Assembly: GCA_021850745.1 (NCBI GenBank)
Contig: JAJZKX010000016.1
Span: 1 to 14,901, forward strand
Source: Thermoplasmata archaeon
GTDB lineage: Archaea; Thermoplasmatota; Thermoplasmata; Thermoplasmatales; Thermoplasmataceae
DNA length: 14,901 bases
Direction: 5' to 3'
This document shows positions 1 to 7,295 of this stretch, in pieces. Position 1 is the first letter of the stretch. Every line of letters starts with the position of its first letter. Under the pieces are notes generated by a model. The model was not told the DNA's origin. It searched no databases and saw nothing but the letters and a program-made list of their open reading frames with translations. Both the position numbers and the translations under genes were made by a program.

Positions 1-27
1 GCAAGATATTACAGTAAAAGCATTCTC
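1..27 (+). repeat. Left arm of a perfect 27-base inverted repeat
   Basis: Bases 1-27 are the exact reverse complement of bases 703-729. The match breaks at base 28; its outer limit is unknown because the window starts here. This arm covers the last codons and the stop of the surface-protein gene. A match of this length between unrelated reading frames will not arise by chance in 15 kb. Confidence 0.9.
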
Positions 28-3000
28 TTCCTGGTGACATATATTCCAACCCCAGCAATTAAAATTACTGCGGCAATGGCCCCGGCAATATACATCAATG
101 GGAAACCTAGGCCGTTAGAAGGCGGAGCAACATAACTAGGGATGTAGGCCCAGACGAGAGTTGGATCACCTTTCAATCCCATCACCTTGAGCACAACAGT
201 ATAGTTCGAACTGATGATTATCGAGAAGTCACTGTACTGGGCACCGTTTATGAACACTCTGCTGTGGAGGATGTCTGAGATGTTGGTATTAGCCAGGTCA
301 GCGTACGGGATTTCCACTGTTAGTATCCCATTTGTTGTAGCATTGAACTGGATAGAGACTGACCCATTTGCACTGGATGAAACAGTCGAGATGGTGACGT
401 TGAAGCCCATGGCACTCACATTGTTGTCATTAACAACTGATTGCGGAGTTGGCTCTTTTGTCAGAGAAAGATTAAATTCTGTATTACCTGTGACGTCAAC
501 AGTCTGAGATGTCGGGAAATAACCGTTCAGGTAGGTGGAAACAGTGTACTTGCCTGATGAAAGGTAAATCTGGTAGTATCCAGTTGAATTTACAGAGGCC
601 GATATGCCATTAAACATTACAGACGCACCGGCAGGGGAAACCTGCCCAGATACTTCATAGGTTGCCGCTGCTTTATTCAGGTCTATGCTTAAGTTGGAAT
701 TTGAGAATGCTTTTACTGTAATATCTTGCGTAACCGGGGAATAGCCTGGCGCAAAAGCACTGATGTAGTATATGCCAGGCAGAACTTCTGCAGCAAAGTG
801 GCCATTGAACACTGGTAGCGTGACCCCATTTACCGTCACTGTTGTAGTTGCATTGCTGACTGTGCCGTTAATATAGCCATAGTCACCCGGGCTGAAGATC
901 GTTACGGTACCTGAACCTGTGGAAGTAATGAGGATGTTGTTATTTGACGGATCGACAATAACATCGTTTGGAAAGACTCCAAGTTCGCTATAGTTAACAA
1001 GCATTCCGGTACTGGGATCATAGATATCGAGCTGTCCCAATGCCAAGTCTGAAAGTGGGCTGGAGGGCACTCCCCACATTTGGAGTGGTATGTAGACAAA
1101 ACCATTGCTGGAATCATATGCAATGTTTAGGGCATATCCCTGGCCCAGTGATGGACCAACCATGAAAGTATCAGATTTTAAATTGAATTCAATCAGGTTG
1201 GTGTAGTAGTCCCCGGTTGCATTGTCATATTGCTGCAGCGTATAGTACAGGATACCATTCTGGTTGTCCAGTGTTGAACCGCCTACGTATGCATACAGTG
1301 CATAGGACTGTATGGAAAATGTGTAAGTTCCCACGATGCTATCATTGGCCGGGTTGATGACCACAATACCATTTGGAATGTAACCAGTTGCATAAATCAG
1401 GCCAGTATGTGGTGAGTATGCAAGGTCTAGTCCCTCTGCTGAATAAAACAAGCTTTGATAGGCGCCATTCATAAATATGGTATTCTGCACTGCCAGAGTT
1501 GAAGGGTTTAGAACATACACTGCATTGTTTCCCTGGGCGAAAAGAGAACCGGACCCTGGATACACGACTATGCTTGAGAGCCCGGGAATGTCTACTGGAG
1601 TAAGTTGAACATGATCTGTCTCCACGTTTATGGTTGAGATGTAGTAGTTTGGATTTGATCCATATCCAGTATAAAGCCCAACATATAGGTTATTGTTGGA
1701 TAGGTCCAGAGTGGAACTAACAATAGTGGCATCGTTCAAAATTTGTATATTTGCCTCAACATTATAAGTGGCTGAATTGATCACATATATGCCTGAAATT
1801 GAGCTCGCGGATCCAGACATAGAGTATGTGATGTAAGTCTCTCCGTTCAATGGGTTGGAGACCTCTGAAAACACACTTAGTTTTGTAAAAAATGGAAATT
1901 CAGAGCCATTTCCAAGCATGTAGTTAGATAGATTCAAAGTTGAAATCGGCAATGAAGCCGCGCCAAGTGGACCAGGTGTGAAAGTGACTGGGAGAAGGTA
2001 CCGCGATGAATACGTATTGTGAGGTGTCAGGCTTCCTGAAGAGGGGTTAGGGTAGTAATTCCCTACGGGGCTTATTGTAAAATTAAGAGACTGAGATGAA
2101 TTTTTATAAACTGTCAAAGATGAGGTGTCACTTGTGAAAACCTTTCCATTGAGATTAACACTCCATGTTAAGCCGGACGGAAGGCCCTGTTCTGTTATTG
2201 TCAGGTAAGCATTGCTGCTGAAATCCAATTTTATATCATTGGGACCCCCTGAAGTTACATTGAAATAAGTGTCATTGGCACCATAGATGGTACTGCCCAA
2301 AACTGGCCCATAGATACCAGAAATCTCATAACTTCCTGCAGGGAGCCAAATGTAGCTGTCTAACTGATTTATGTTTGCATTTAGGGTGGAATTCCCCAGT
2401 GAGTGAATGTGCCCACCATATTCTGCACCCGCAGGTAGGCCGGCAGTTTCAATGGTTGCATTATAGTACTTTGTGGGCACTTTCCCCTGAATTGACTGGT
2501 TTTTCCCAGAAACGGTGAATGTTCCGTTCACTTCTGGATAAAGGGCTGATGGGCCACCCGGATTGGAATACAGGAAATACCCGTATGTGCCGTTTATAAG
2601 GTATGAATAAACAGTTCCTCCTGCTGTGGGCTCGTTAACTCCATAGTAATATGGGCCGTTGAGGGAACTGTTTCCGACATAAACTGTAAACCCGGAAGAT
2701 GTGTCAGCACTGGTGAAATTGACATCATACAGCTCGAAATTAAGGATAATGTTCGAGCCTGACACCGCGAAATTGAATGGGACATGATTAATGACAACGT
2801 GAGGCGTTATGTCATAATAGAAGGAAAAACTCCCATTGGGGGCCAGCAGTTTTACAAAAGAAGATGGGGTAGCTGAATTGACATAATTTAGTGAACTCCC
2901 ACCATCTGCCTTTACTGTGAGGGAATTCAAAGCAGGATAATTGAGGAAATTAATTGTTACGTCGTACAGTGTACCAAGCTTTATCACCTGCTTCTGTCCA

Positions 3001-4175
3001 GAACTTGATACTACAAGGCCAACTTTATCGTATAAGACCGTGTAACCTGTTCCTGTGCCGCCAGCTTTGTTTGTAAGATTAATAAAAGGTGTTTCCACAA
3101 CTGTTGTTTGCGGCAGGAGAATGTTGATGCTCTGAGAGCCGGAGGCATTTACCATGACGTTGTTGCTGAAAGGACCATAATAAAACTGGATGTGAGTTCC
3201 CCAGCCATAGTAGTAAGAGACTGCCGGAAAATTGGATGCGATTATGTTAACAAGGTACAAGGTTGGGAAGTTCACCTGAACATTGCTTGCAGAACCAACA
3301 TCCACTGTTAAATAGGTGAGATTAATCAGGTAGCCATTGGCAATATAGCCGGCAACAAAGGTGTTCATTCCATTTTCCTCCTTTAGTGTTATTGTGCCAC
3401 TGGTGCTCTGGGCATACGTATTGATCAGCATAGGTCCGGAGACCTGCCTGACATACCATGTGGTTCCCGCTGGCAGATTACTTTCAGAAAATGTGACATT
3501 GCTGGAAGTGCTTATTGGTACTGATACATTCAGGTTGGAATCGCCAAGTGTGAATTGTGAGCTGCCCAGTGAAATGTTGGTACCATTTTGTGAAACATAC
3601 CAGTTATAGCTGTAATCTCCGGGTATGGCATAATAAACAGCTGATGAACCACTAGAAACTGGCTCCATTGCAGAGTATGTTTTTAACGCGCCTGAAGTAG
3701 GTTGAAGATTTACGCCCCAATTATAACCTGCGCCCAGCCCCCGTTCATTGAAAGTCACTGTTTGAGGAGTGCTGAAATTGAGGTATATGGTGGTGTTGGA
3801 ACTTACGGTAAATGGGTTGGAATTAACAGATAGGGCCTGGAAGTAGTTATCAGCCTCATAAGTATATGTACCAGCGGGTAAAGATAAGGAATATGTATCG
3901 GATGTTGGATATAATCTGACTATTCCACTTCCGTTATCAAGGAAGAGTGTCCAAGCGTCAGCTCCGTTGAACAGGCTTGTGAGGCCATTGGCTACAAATG
4001 TAACATTATAATTGATGGAGGGTACCATCGGGGATATTGCAGCATCTGTGCTGGACGCTGTAACATTGCTTCCTACAAGAATACCAAAGCCAGAGATGAC
4101 CATTAAAGTCGTGATTGAAATGGCAATGAGGGTTTTTGAGTTCACATTGATGCAATATGAGCCTAAATATGACAC
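9..4175 (-). CDS. Large anchored surface protein: GLPxGxxW repeats, beta-propeller, carboxypeptidase-regulatory-like domains
   Basis: This 1388-residue protein has an N-terminal hydrophobic export signal (about residues 14-36) and a C-terminal membrane segment (about 1362-1381) followed by a short basic tail, so nearly all of it should face outward. The first half holds at least five related beta-rich repeats with a 'T(F/I)..xGLP.G..W' core near residues 57, 137, 226, 572 and 660. Residues about 770-1095 look like a YVTN/NHL-type beta-propeller: blades repeat patterns such as 'IYVINSATYNVEANI' and 'GIVVINPANDSIVGTY'. Two carboxypeptidase-regulatory-like beta-sandwiches follow (about 1098-1163 and 1168-1235), then a further beta domain. 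N-X-S/T sequons are very frequent. Function is unknown; envelope, adhesion or S-layer-associated roles are possible. The start shown is GTG at 4175; a second in-frame GTG at 4145 gives a tighter signal peptide. The last residues and stop lie in a 27-base inverted repeat, so this C-terminus should be treated with caution. Confidence 0.85.
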   Translation of the reverse strand: MSYLGSYCINVNSKTLIAISITTLMVISGFGILVGSNVTASSTDAAISPMVPSINYNVTFVANGLTSLFNGADAWTLFLDNGSGIVRLYPTSDTYSLSLPAGTYTYEADNYFQALSVNSNPFTVSSNTTIYLNFSTPQTVTFNERGLGAGYNWGVNLQPTSGALKTYSAMEPVSSGSSAVYYAIPGDYSYNWYVSQNGTNISLGSSQFTLGDSNLNVSVPISTSSNVTFSESNLPAGTTWYVRQVSGPMLINTYAQSTSGTITLKEENGMNTFVAGYIANGYLINLTYLTVDVGSASNVQVNFPTLYLVNIIASNFPAVSYYYGWGTHIQFYYGPFSNNVMVNASGSQSINILLPQTTVVETPFINLTNKAGGTGTGYTVLYDKVGLVVSSSGQKQVIKLGTLYDVTINFLNYPALNSLTVKADGGSSLNYVNSATPSSFVKLLAPNGSFSFYYDITPHVVINHVPFNFAVSGSNIILNFELYDVNFTSADTSSGFTVYVGNSSLNGPYYYGVNEPTAGGTVYSYLINGTYGYFLYSNPGGPSALYPEVNGTFTVSGKNQSIQGKVPTKYYNATIETAGLPAGAEYGGHIHSLGNSTLNANINQLDSYIWLPAGSYEISGIYGPVLGSTIYGANDTYFNVTSGGPNDIKLDFSSNAYLTITEQGLPSGLTWSVNLNGKVFTSDTSSLTVYKNSSQSLNFTISPVGNYYPNPSSGSLTPHNTYSSRYLLPVTFTPGPLGAASLPISTLNLSNYMLGNGSEFPFFTKLSVFSEVSNPLNGETYITYSMSGSASSISGIYVINSATYNVEANIQILNDATIVSSTLDLSNNNLYVGLYTGYGSNPNYYISTINVETDHVQLTPVDIPGLSSIVVYPGSGSLFAQGNNAVYVLNPSTLAVQNTIFMNGAYQSLFYSAEGLDLAYSPHTGLIYATGYIPNGIVVINPANDSIVGTYTFSIQSYALYAYVGGSTLDNQNGILYYTLQQYDNATGDYYTNLIEFNLKSDTFMVGPSLGQGYALNIAYDSSNGFVYIPLQMWGVPSSPLSDLALGQLDIYDPSTGMLVNYSELGVFPNDVIVDPSNNNILITSTGSGTVTIFSPGDYGYINGTVSNATTTVTVNGVTLPVFNGHFAAEVLPGIYYISAFAPGYSPVTQDITVKAFSNSNLSIDLNKAAATYEVSGQVSPAGASVMFNGISASVNSTGYYQIYLSSGKYTVSTYLNGYFPTSQTVDVTGNTEFNLSLTKEPTPQSVVNDNNVSAMGFNVTISTVSSSANGSVSIQFNATTNGILTVEIPYADLANTNISDILHSRVFINGAQYSDFSIIISSNYTVVLKVMGLKGDPTLVWAYIPSYVAPPSNGLGFPLMYIAGAIAAVILIAGVGIYVTRKRMLLL
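703..729 (-). repeat. Right arm of the 27-base inverted repeat
   Basis: This is the reverse-complement partner of bases 1-27. It lies inside the surface-protein gene, where it encodes 'QDITVKAFS' (about residues 1149-1157) of the first carboxypeptidase-regulatory-like domain. The 675 bases between the arms encode the second such domain, the last beta domain and the membrane anchor. Confidence 0.9.
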
Positions 4176-4191
4176 TGTCTAATGTCGGGAG

Positions 4192-4220
4192 GCAATAAAA
4201 AGTACTTTTTGGTATAATGT
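4192..4220 (-). promoter_or_regulatory. Candidate promoter of the surface-protein gene
   Basis: Read on the minus strand there are two AT-rich TATA-like elements: 'acattatacc' (4211-4220), which would start transcription near 4190, and 'ctttttattg' (about 4192-4201), about 23 bases before the GTG at 4175. No Shine-Dalgarno sequence precedes either GTG. The choice between the elements is uncertain. Confidence 0.35.
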
Positions 4221-4386
4221 GCAAAATACGGAGAAATCCATTAATCCCTCTTAACCGATAATCTAGATTATGAAAAAGTTGGTAAAAATTAGAAAACTTA
4301 CGTTTTCATCTATTTAGGCAGTAAATAGCGATTTCAATAGAATCGAAAAGACTTCGTGTTAATGACAATGAGACAGCGAAAGTGGA

Positions 4387-4971
4387 TCAGAATATCCTTG
4401 CTGCAAATTTGTAAACTTCTACACCAGGAGTTTTCCATGCATTCTTTGAGAGCCCTGCTTTAAGGCACGTTTCCTGCAAAAACTCCATGGGATTTAGCTC
4501 CAATTCTGTCGCAACCTGGGGGAGCAGTAGGCCTGACCTTCCATGCCCCCGCACCACAAGACCTTCGGTGCCCAGATTCAGGATTCCGATGTCATGAGGG
4601 TCCTTTACCGATATGGCCTCCAAATGCCCAAGCACTGATATTTCAACATCCATATCTTTCATTTCCTGTGAATGAACTGACCTAAACCTTGGATCTGAAA
4701 AAGCAGCATGAACCGCTGCTTTGCCAGTGGCATCCCACAGTTCAAACACTGGTTCCACATAACCTACGCACCCCCTTAGCTCACCGAAATTCCTGAGAGT
4801 GACGAATACCCCTGCCCTTTTTCTAAGGATTGGGGCTTCAACAAACACACTATGCTTTGTGCCCTCAATTTCTGCGAGAATAGAATTCAAGGCGATTTCC
4901 TTGAGTTTCTGGCCATGTTCTAGTGTAAGCATTTCAAGCGGAAGGTTCTCAGCATCCAATTGATGGTTCAA
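4387..4971 (-). CDS. AMMECR1-domain protein (AmmeMemoRadiSam system protein A)
   Basis: This 194-residue protein has the hallmark AMMECR1 motif 'LRGCVGYVEP' at residues 65-74, the 'FSDPRF' segment (91-96) and the 'LLLPQVATE' segment near residue 150. Its length matches archaeal AMMECR1 proteins, which are small single-domain proteins. The family's biochemical activity is not established to my knowledge, but the gene recurrently accompanies MEMO and a radical SAM enzyme, and both are here: MEMO is divergent at 5061 and the radical SAM gene is downstream of that. The longest frame starts at TTG 4971; an ATG at 4932 (residue 14, 'MLTLEHGQKL') aligns better with the usual family N-terminus and is a serious alternative. 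There is no clear Shine-Dalgarno sequence before either. A weak TATA-like 'gtttagg' about 25 bases before the TTG would support that start. Confidence 0.93.
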   Translation of the reverse strand: MNHQLDAENLPLEMLTLEHGQKLKEIALNSILAEIEGTKHSVFVEAPILRKRAGVFVTLRNFGELRGCVGYVEPVFELWDATGKAAVHAAFSDPRFRSVHSQEMKDMDVEISVLGHLEAISVKDPHDIGILNLGTEGLVVRGHGRSGLLLPQVATELELNPMEFLQETCLKAGLSKNAWKTPGVEVYKFAARIF

Positions 4972-5060
4972 TGCATAGTAATTTGCAACAGCCTAAACTA
5001 CATTTTGAATTTAGAAGACATTTGCCCATACCTCAACTGTTATAACTGTTCCAATGCTGG
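4972..5060. promoter_or_regulatory. Divergent promoter region between AMMECR1 and MEMO
   Basis: The short gap must drive both genes. On plus, 'ttataa' (5040-5045) lies inside a direct repeat of 'aactgtt' (5035-5041 and 5044-5050) and is centred about 24 bases before the ATG at 5067, which suggests a leaderless MEMO transcript starting there. On minus, weak AT-rich elements near 4992-4999 and 5005-5013 could serve AMMECR1. A shared regulator is possible but nothing in the sequence proves it. Confidence 0.4.
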
Positions 5061-5894
5061 ATGATTATGCCCCTGAACCTGAGAAAACCTGCAGTAGCCG
5101 GTTCCTTTTATCCTGGTAGCAAGGAACCCCTTAAAGTTGCCCTGGACAACCTCGTGGAATTTCAGATACAGAATGCAACTCCAACCGGTAAACTCTTAGG
5201 ATTTGTGGTGCCGCATGCCGGTTACGTTTATTCGGGGAAAACTGCAGCAATGGCTTATAGCCAGTTGAAAGGCTTCAAAGGCAGGAGGTTCGTATTAATC
5301 GGCCCGAACCATGCATCTTTTCCTCCATATTCTGCCATTTATCCCTCTGGACAGTGGAATACCCCACTGGGATCTGTGTCTATTGATGAAAAGACCAGCG
5401 CATCCATTGCAAATAACTGCCTGACTGCCAGATTGGATGCCAATGCCCACTCACATGAACATTCTGTGGAGGTGCAGCTTCCATTTCTTCAATACATGCT
5501 GGGAAATGATATTTCCATCACAACAATTATTATGGGTATGCAGGGACCAAATGAGGCCCATCAGCTTGCTGAAGCGATTCTGAAATTGCAGGATGATTTC
5601 ATCCTCATATCATCATCTGACCTGAATCATTATGAGAGCCTCGAACTAACCAACCAAAAGGATCACGCACTCATCGATGCGATCACAAGTCTTGACATTG
5701 ACCGATTCTACATGACACTCGAAGAACATGAAGTGAGTGCTTGTGGATATGGGCCAATCGCTGTCCTGATGGAATACACAAAAGCGAAAGCCGGAGCTCT
5801 TTCACTTCTTGGACATACCACTTCATTTGATTTTTCAGGGGATAGCAAGAACGTAGTTGGGTATTGCTCATTTATCTCTAGTAAACCATTATAA
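5061..5894 (+). CDS. MEMO1 family protein (AmmeMemoRadiSam system protein B)
   Basis: This 277-residue protein is a full-length MEMO family member, with the fold of LigB-type extradiol dioxygenases. The usual opening 'RKPAVAGSFYPG' is at residues 8-19. Conserved putative metal-site segments are in order: 'VPHAGYVYSG' (H52), 'GPNHASF' (H84), 'HSHEHSVEVQLPF' (130-142), 'SSDLNHYE' (H190) and 'SACGYGPI' (C228). In human MEMO1 the matching His and Cys residues bind a metal; the reaction of the archaeal proteins is not settled. The frame opens at ATG 5061, but ATG 5067 is at the expected distance from a TATA-like box and gives the more typical short N-terminus. The gene diverges from AMMECR1 and is separated from its usual radical SAM partner by the AbiE-like cassette. 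Confidence 0.93.
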   Translation: MIMPLNLRKPAVAGSFYPGSKEPLKVALDNLVEFQIQNATPTGKLLGFVVPHAGYVYSGKTAAMAYSQLKGFKGRRFVLIGPNHASFPPYSAIYPSGQWNTPLGSVSIDEKTSASIANNCLTARLDANAHSHEHSVEVQLPFLQYMLGNDISITTIIMGMQGPNEAHQLAEAILKLQDDFILISSSDLNHYESLELTNQKDHALIDAITSLDIDRFYMTLEEHEVSACGYGPIAVLMEYTKAKAGALSLLGHTTSFDFSGDSKNVVGYCSFISSKPL

Positions 5895-5944
5895 TACAAT
5901 TAAAAAAATTCATATTTTTACTACTGTAATTAACCGAAGTTATA

Positions 5945-5956
5945 CATTTATATATC
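5945..5956 (+). promoter_or_regulatory. TATA-box promoter of the first AbiE-like cassette
   Basis: The sequence 'catttatatatc' is a good archaeal TATA box centred about 25 bases before the TTG codons at 5973/5976. The cassette therefore probably has its own leaderless transcript rather than depending on read-through from MEMO. Confidence 0.55.
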
Positions 5957-5972
5957 TTGAGTTAATTGTACT

Positions 5973-6620
5973 TTGTTGAAACTCCCAATAGCTAAACAAC
6001 TGAAAAAACGGTCACAGATTGAAATGGCGTTTCTTCAAGATGAAATTATGGACATTATGTATGCCATAAGTGATAGTCTGATCCTTCACGGCGGAACTGC
6101 AATTTGGAGATGCTATTCAGGAAAGCGTTTTTCTGAAGACCTTGATTTCTATTCAAAGGATTTCCCAGAATTATTGCCTCAAGTTCGAAATCTCATTGAA
6201 TCGCACGGATTAACCGTGCAAAAAATCAAAGATACAGGTAACGTCATATTCTCCAGCATTTCCAATGGGAACGTAACTGTAAAACTCGAAATAAATCATG
6301 CTAGTGCAATAACCGGAACCCAGATGCCATATTTGCTTGCGGATGGCAGTTCTATGGAAATCTTAAGCTTGACCCCAGACCAGTTCATCGAGGAAAAAAT
6401 ACTTGCATACTCCGACAGAAAGTACATTCGAGATCTGTATGATATTTATCATTTGGTCAACACTAACCCCTTGTTAGATTCTACCAAACAACAGCTAATT
6501 AGTTTTATGAGGAACCTGAAGGAACCCGTTGACGAGGAAGTGCTGAAAACCATTGTTTACCTTGGCCTCCCCCCTTCACTTAACAAAATGAAAACAGCTA
6601 TTTTACGTGGTATCCAATGA
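5973..6620 (+). CDS. AbiEii-type nucleotidyltransferase, probable toxin
   Basis: This 215-residue protein has the AbiEii/AbiGii nucleotidyltransferase signature 'LHGGTAIWRCY' (38-48) followed by 'KRFSEDLDF' (51-59), giving the two catalytic acidic residues D56 and D58. 'VKLEI' (103-107) likely provides the third, E106. The family's 'EKILAYSDRKYIRDLYDIYHL' region at 141-161 is also present. Known members of this family of toxins transfer nucleotides to RNA targets such as tRNA; the target here is unknown. The start is TTG (5973, or the adjacent TTG at 5976), supported by a TATA box about 25 bases upstream. Its stop overlaps the start of the next gene by four bases (ATGA), so the two are translationally coupled. 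In classical abiE operons the antitoxin gene comes first; here the toxin-like gene does. Confidence 0.88.
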   Translation: MLKLPIAKQLKKRSQIEMAFLQDEIMDIMYAISDSLILHGGTAIWRCYSGKRFSEDLDFYSKDFPELLPQVRNLIESHGLTVQKIKDTGNVIFSSISNGNVTVKLEINHASAITGTQMPYLLADGSSMEILSLTPDQFIEEKILAYSDRKYIRDLYDIYHLVNTNPLLDSTKQQLISFMRNLKEPVDEEVLKTIVYLGLPPSLNKMKTAILRGIQ

Positions 6621-7198
6621 AGTACATGAAAGAGTTTATTGAACATTTTAGTTCCAAACCCGCTTTCTCATCAATTGAAGCAAGGAATTTTTTATCATTT
6701 CGGGCAGGACCTGTTGGATACCATAAAACCGTGATCAGCAATCTCATTGAATCAGGAAGATTGCATAGAATTACCAGAGGACATTACACATTTTACGAAG
6801 AAGTCCAATTTACCGGGTTTGCGTTTATGCCATTTTACTATGGGCTTCAGGATGCTTTGTCATTGAGAAATTTGTGGGAACAGGAGACAAATCCAGTTAT
6901 AATTACACCGAGGAAAGTCAGAAGCGGATTGAGGAATTTTGAGGGGCGTAATTATGTTGTTCGGTGGATTGACAGGAGTATGTTTTTTGGTTTCTCGCTA
7001 ATTCAATATGGTGACTTCTTCATTCCAGTTGCAGACCCTGAGAAAATACTCATTGATATGATATATTACCGTGAATTTCTTCCAGAAGAAACAAAACTGG
7101 CAATTCTCGAGTCTATTGACCGTGCACTCCTGGGAGAATATGTATCTAGGCTAACTGCAACTATGGAAAAAAGAGTAATGTCTGCAATTAGGAATTAA
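6617..7198 (+). CDS. AbiEi-like winged-helix protein, probable antitoxin
   Basis: This 193-residue protein looks like an AbiEi-family antitoxin. The N-terminal part (about 15-62) is a winged-helix domain ending in a basic wing, 'GRLHRITRGHYTF' (47-59). The C-terminal part carries the family's recurring 'PVADPEKILIDMIYY' segment (137-151). Such proteins bind DNA through the winged helix, repress their own operon and counteract the partner nucleotidyltransferase. The start codon ATG at 6617 overlaps the stop of the upstream toxin-like gene in an ATGA junction, which strongly supports one functional unit. No hydrophobic or signal segments are seen. The assignment rests on motif pattern and context. 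A transcription regulator without an antitoxin role cannot be excluded. Confidence 0.82.
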   Translation: MKYMKEFIEHFSSKPAFSSIEARNFLSFRAGPVGYHKTVISNLIESGRLHRITRGHYTFYEEVQFTGFAFMPFYYGLQDALSLRNLWEQETNPVIITPRKVRSGLRNFEGRNYVVRWIDRSMFFGFSLIQYGDFFIPVADPEKILIDMIYYREFLPEETKLAILESIDRALLGEYVSRLTATMEKRVMSAIRN

Positions 7199-7249
7199 TA
7201 ATCGTGTCTCGAAAATTAAAGGCAAAACACCCCGGGTTATTGTACTATC

Positions 7250-7261
7250 ATGGCTAGCCAT
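7250..7261. promoter_or_regulatory. 12-base perfect palindrome upstream of the radical SAM gene
   Basis: 'atggctagccat' is fully self-complementary and ends four bases before the TATA-like box of the next gene. It is placed like an operator for a dimeric regulator; the AbiEi-like protein just upstream is one candidate. This is inference from position and symmetry only. Confidence 0.35.
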
Positions 7262-7264
7262 TAA

Positions 7265-7273
7265 CCATAATAC
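7265..7273 (+). promoter_or_regulatory. TATA-like promoter of the radical SAM gene
   Basis: 'ccataatac' is centred about 26 bases before the ATG at 7296, matching a leaderless archaeal transcript. It gives the gene expression independent of the AbiE-like cassette that precedes it by 97 bases. Confidence 0.45.
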
Positions 7274-7295
7274 TCGAATCTTGATCTGAATAAAC

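Noticed and set aside
214..3609. Several plus-strand frames of 67-97 codons within the surface-protein gene
   Set aside because: They lie antisense to a long, well-supported gene and lack promoters or recognisable domains.
5683..5899. Two minus-strand frames within the end of the MEMO gene
   Set aside because: They are antisense to conserved MEMO motifs and have no independent support.
5965..7246. Shared 8-mer 'attgtact' on both sides of the AbiE-like cassette as an insertion-site duplication
   Set aside because: One copy lies inside the cassette's own promoter-start region and an 8-base AT-rich match is easily due to chance; kept only as a weak hint.
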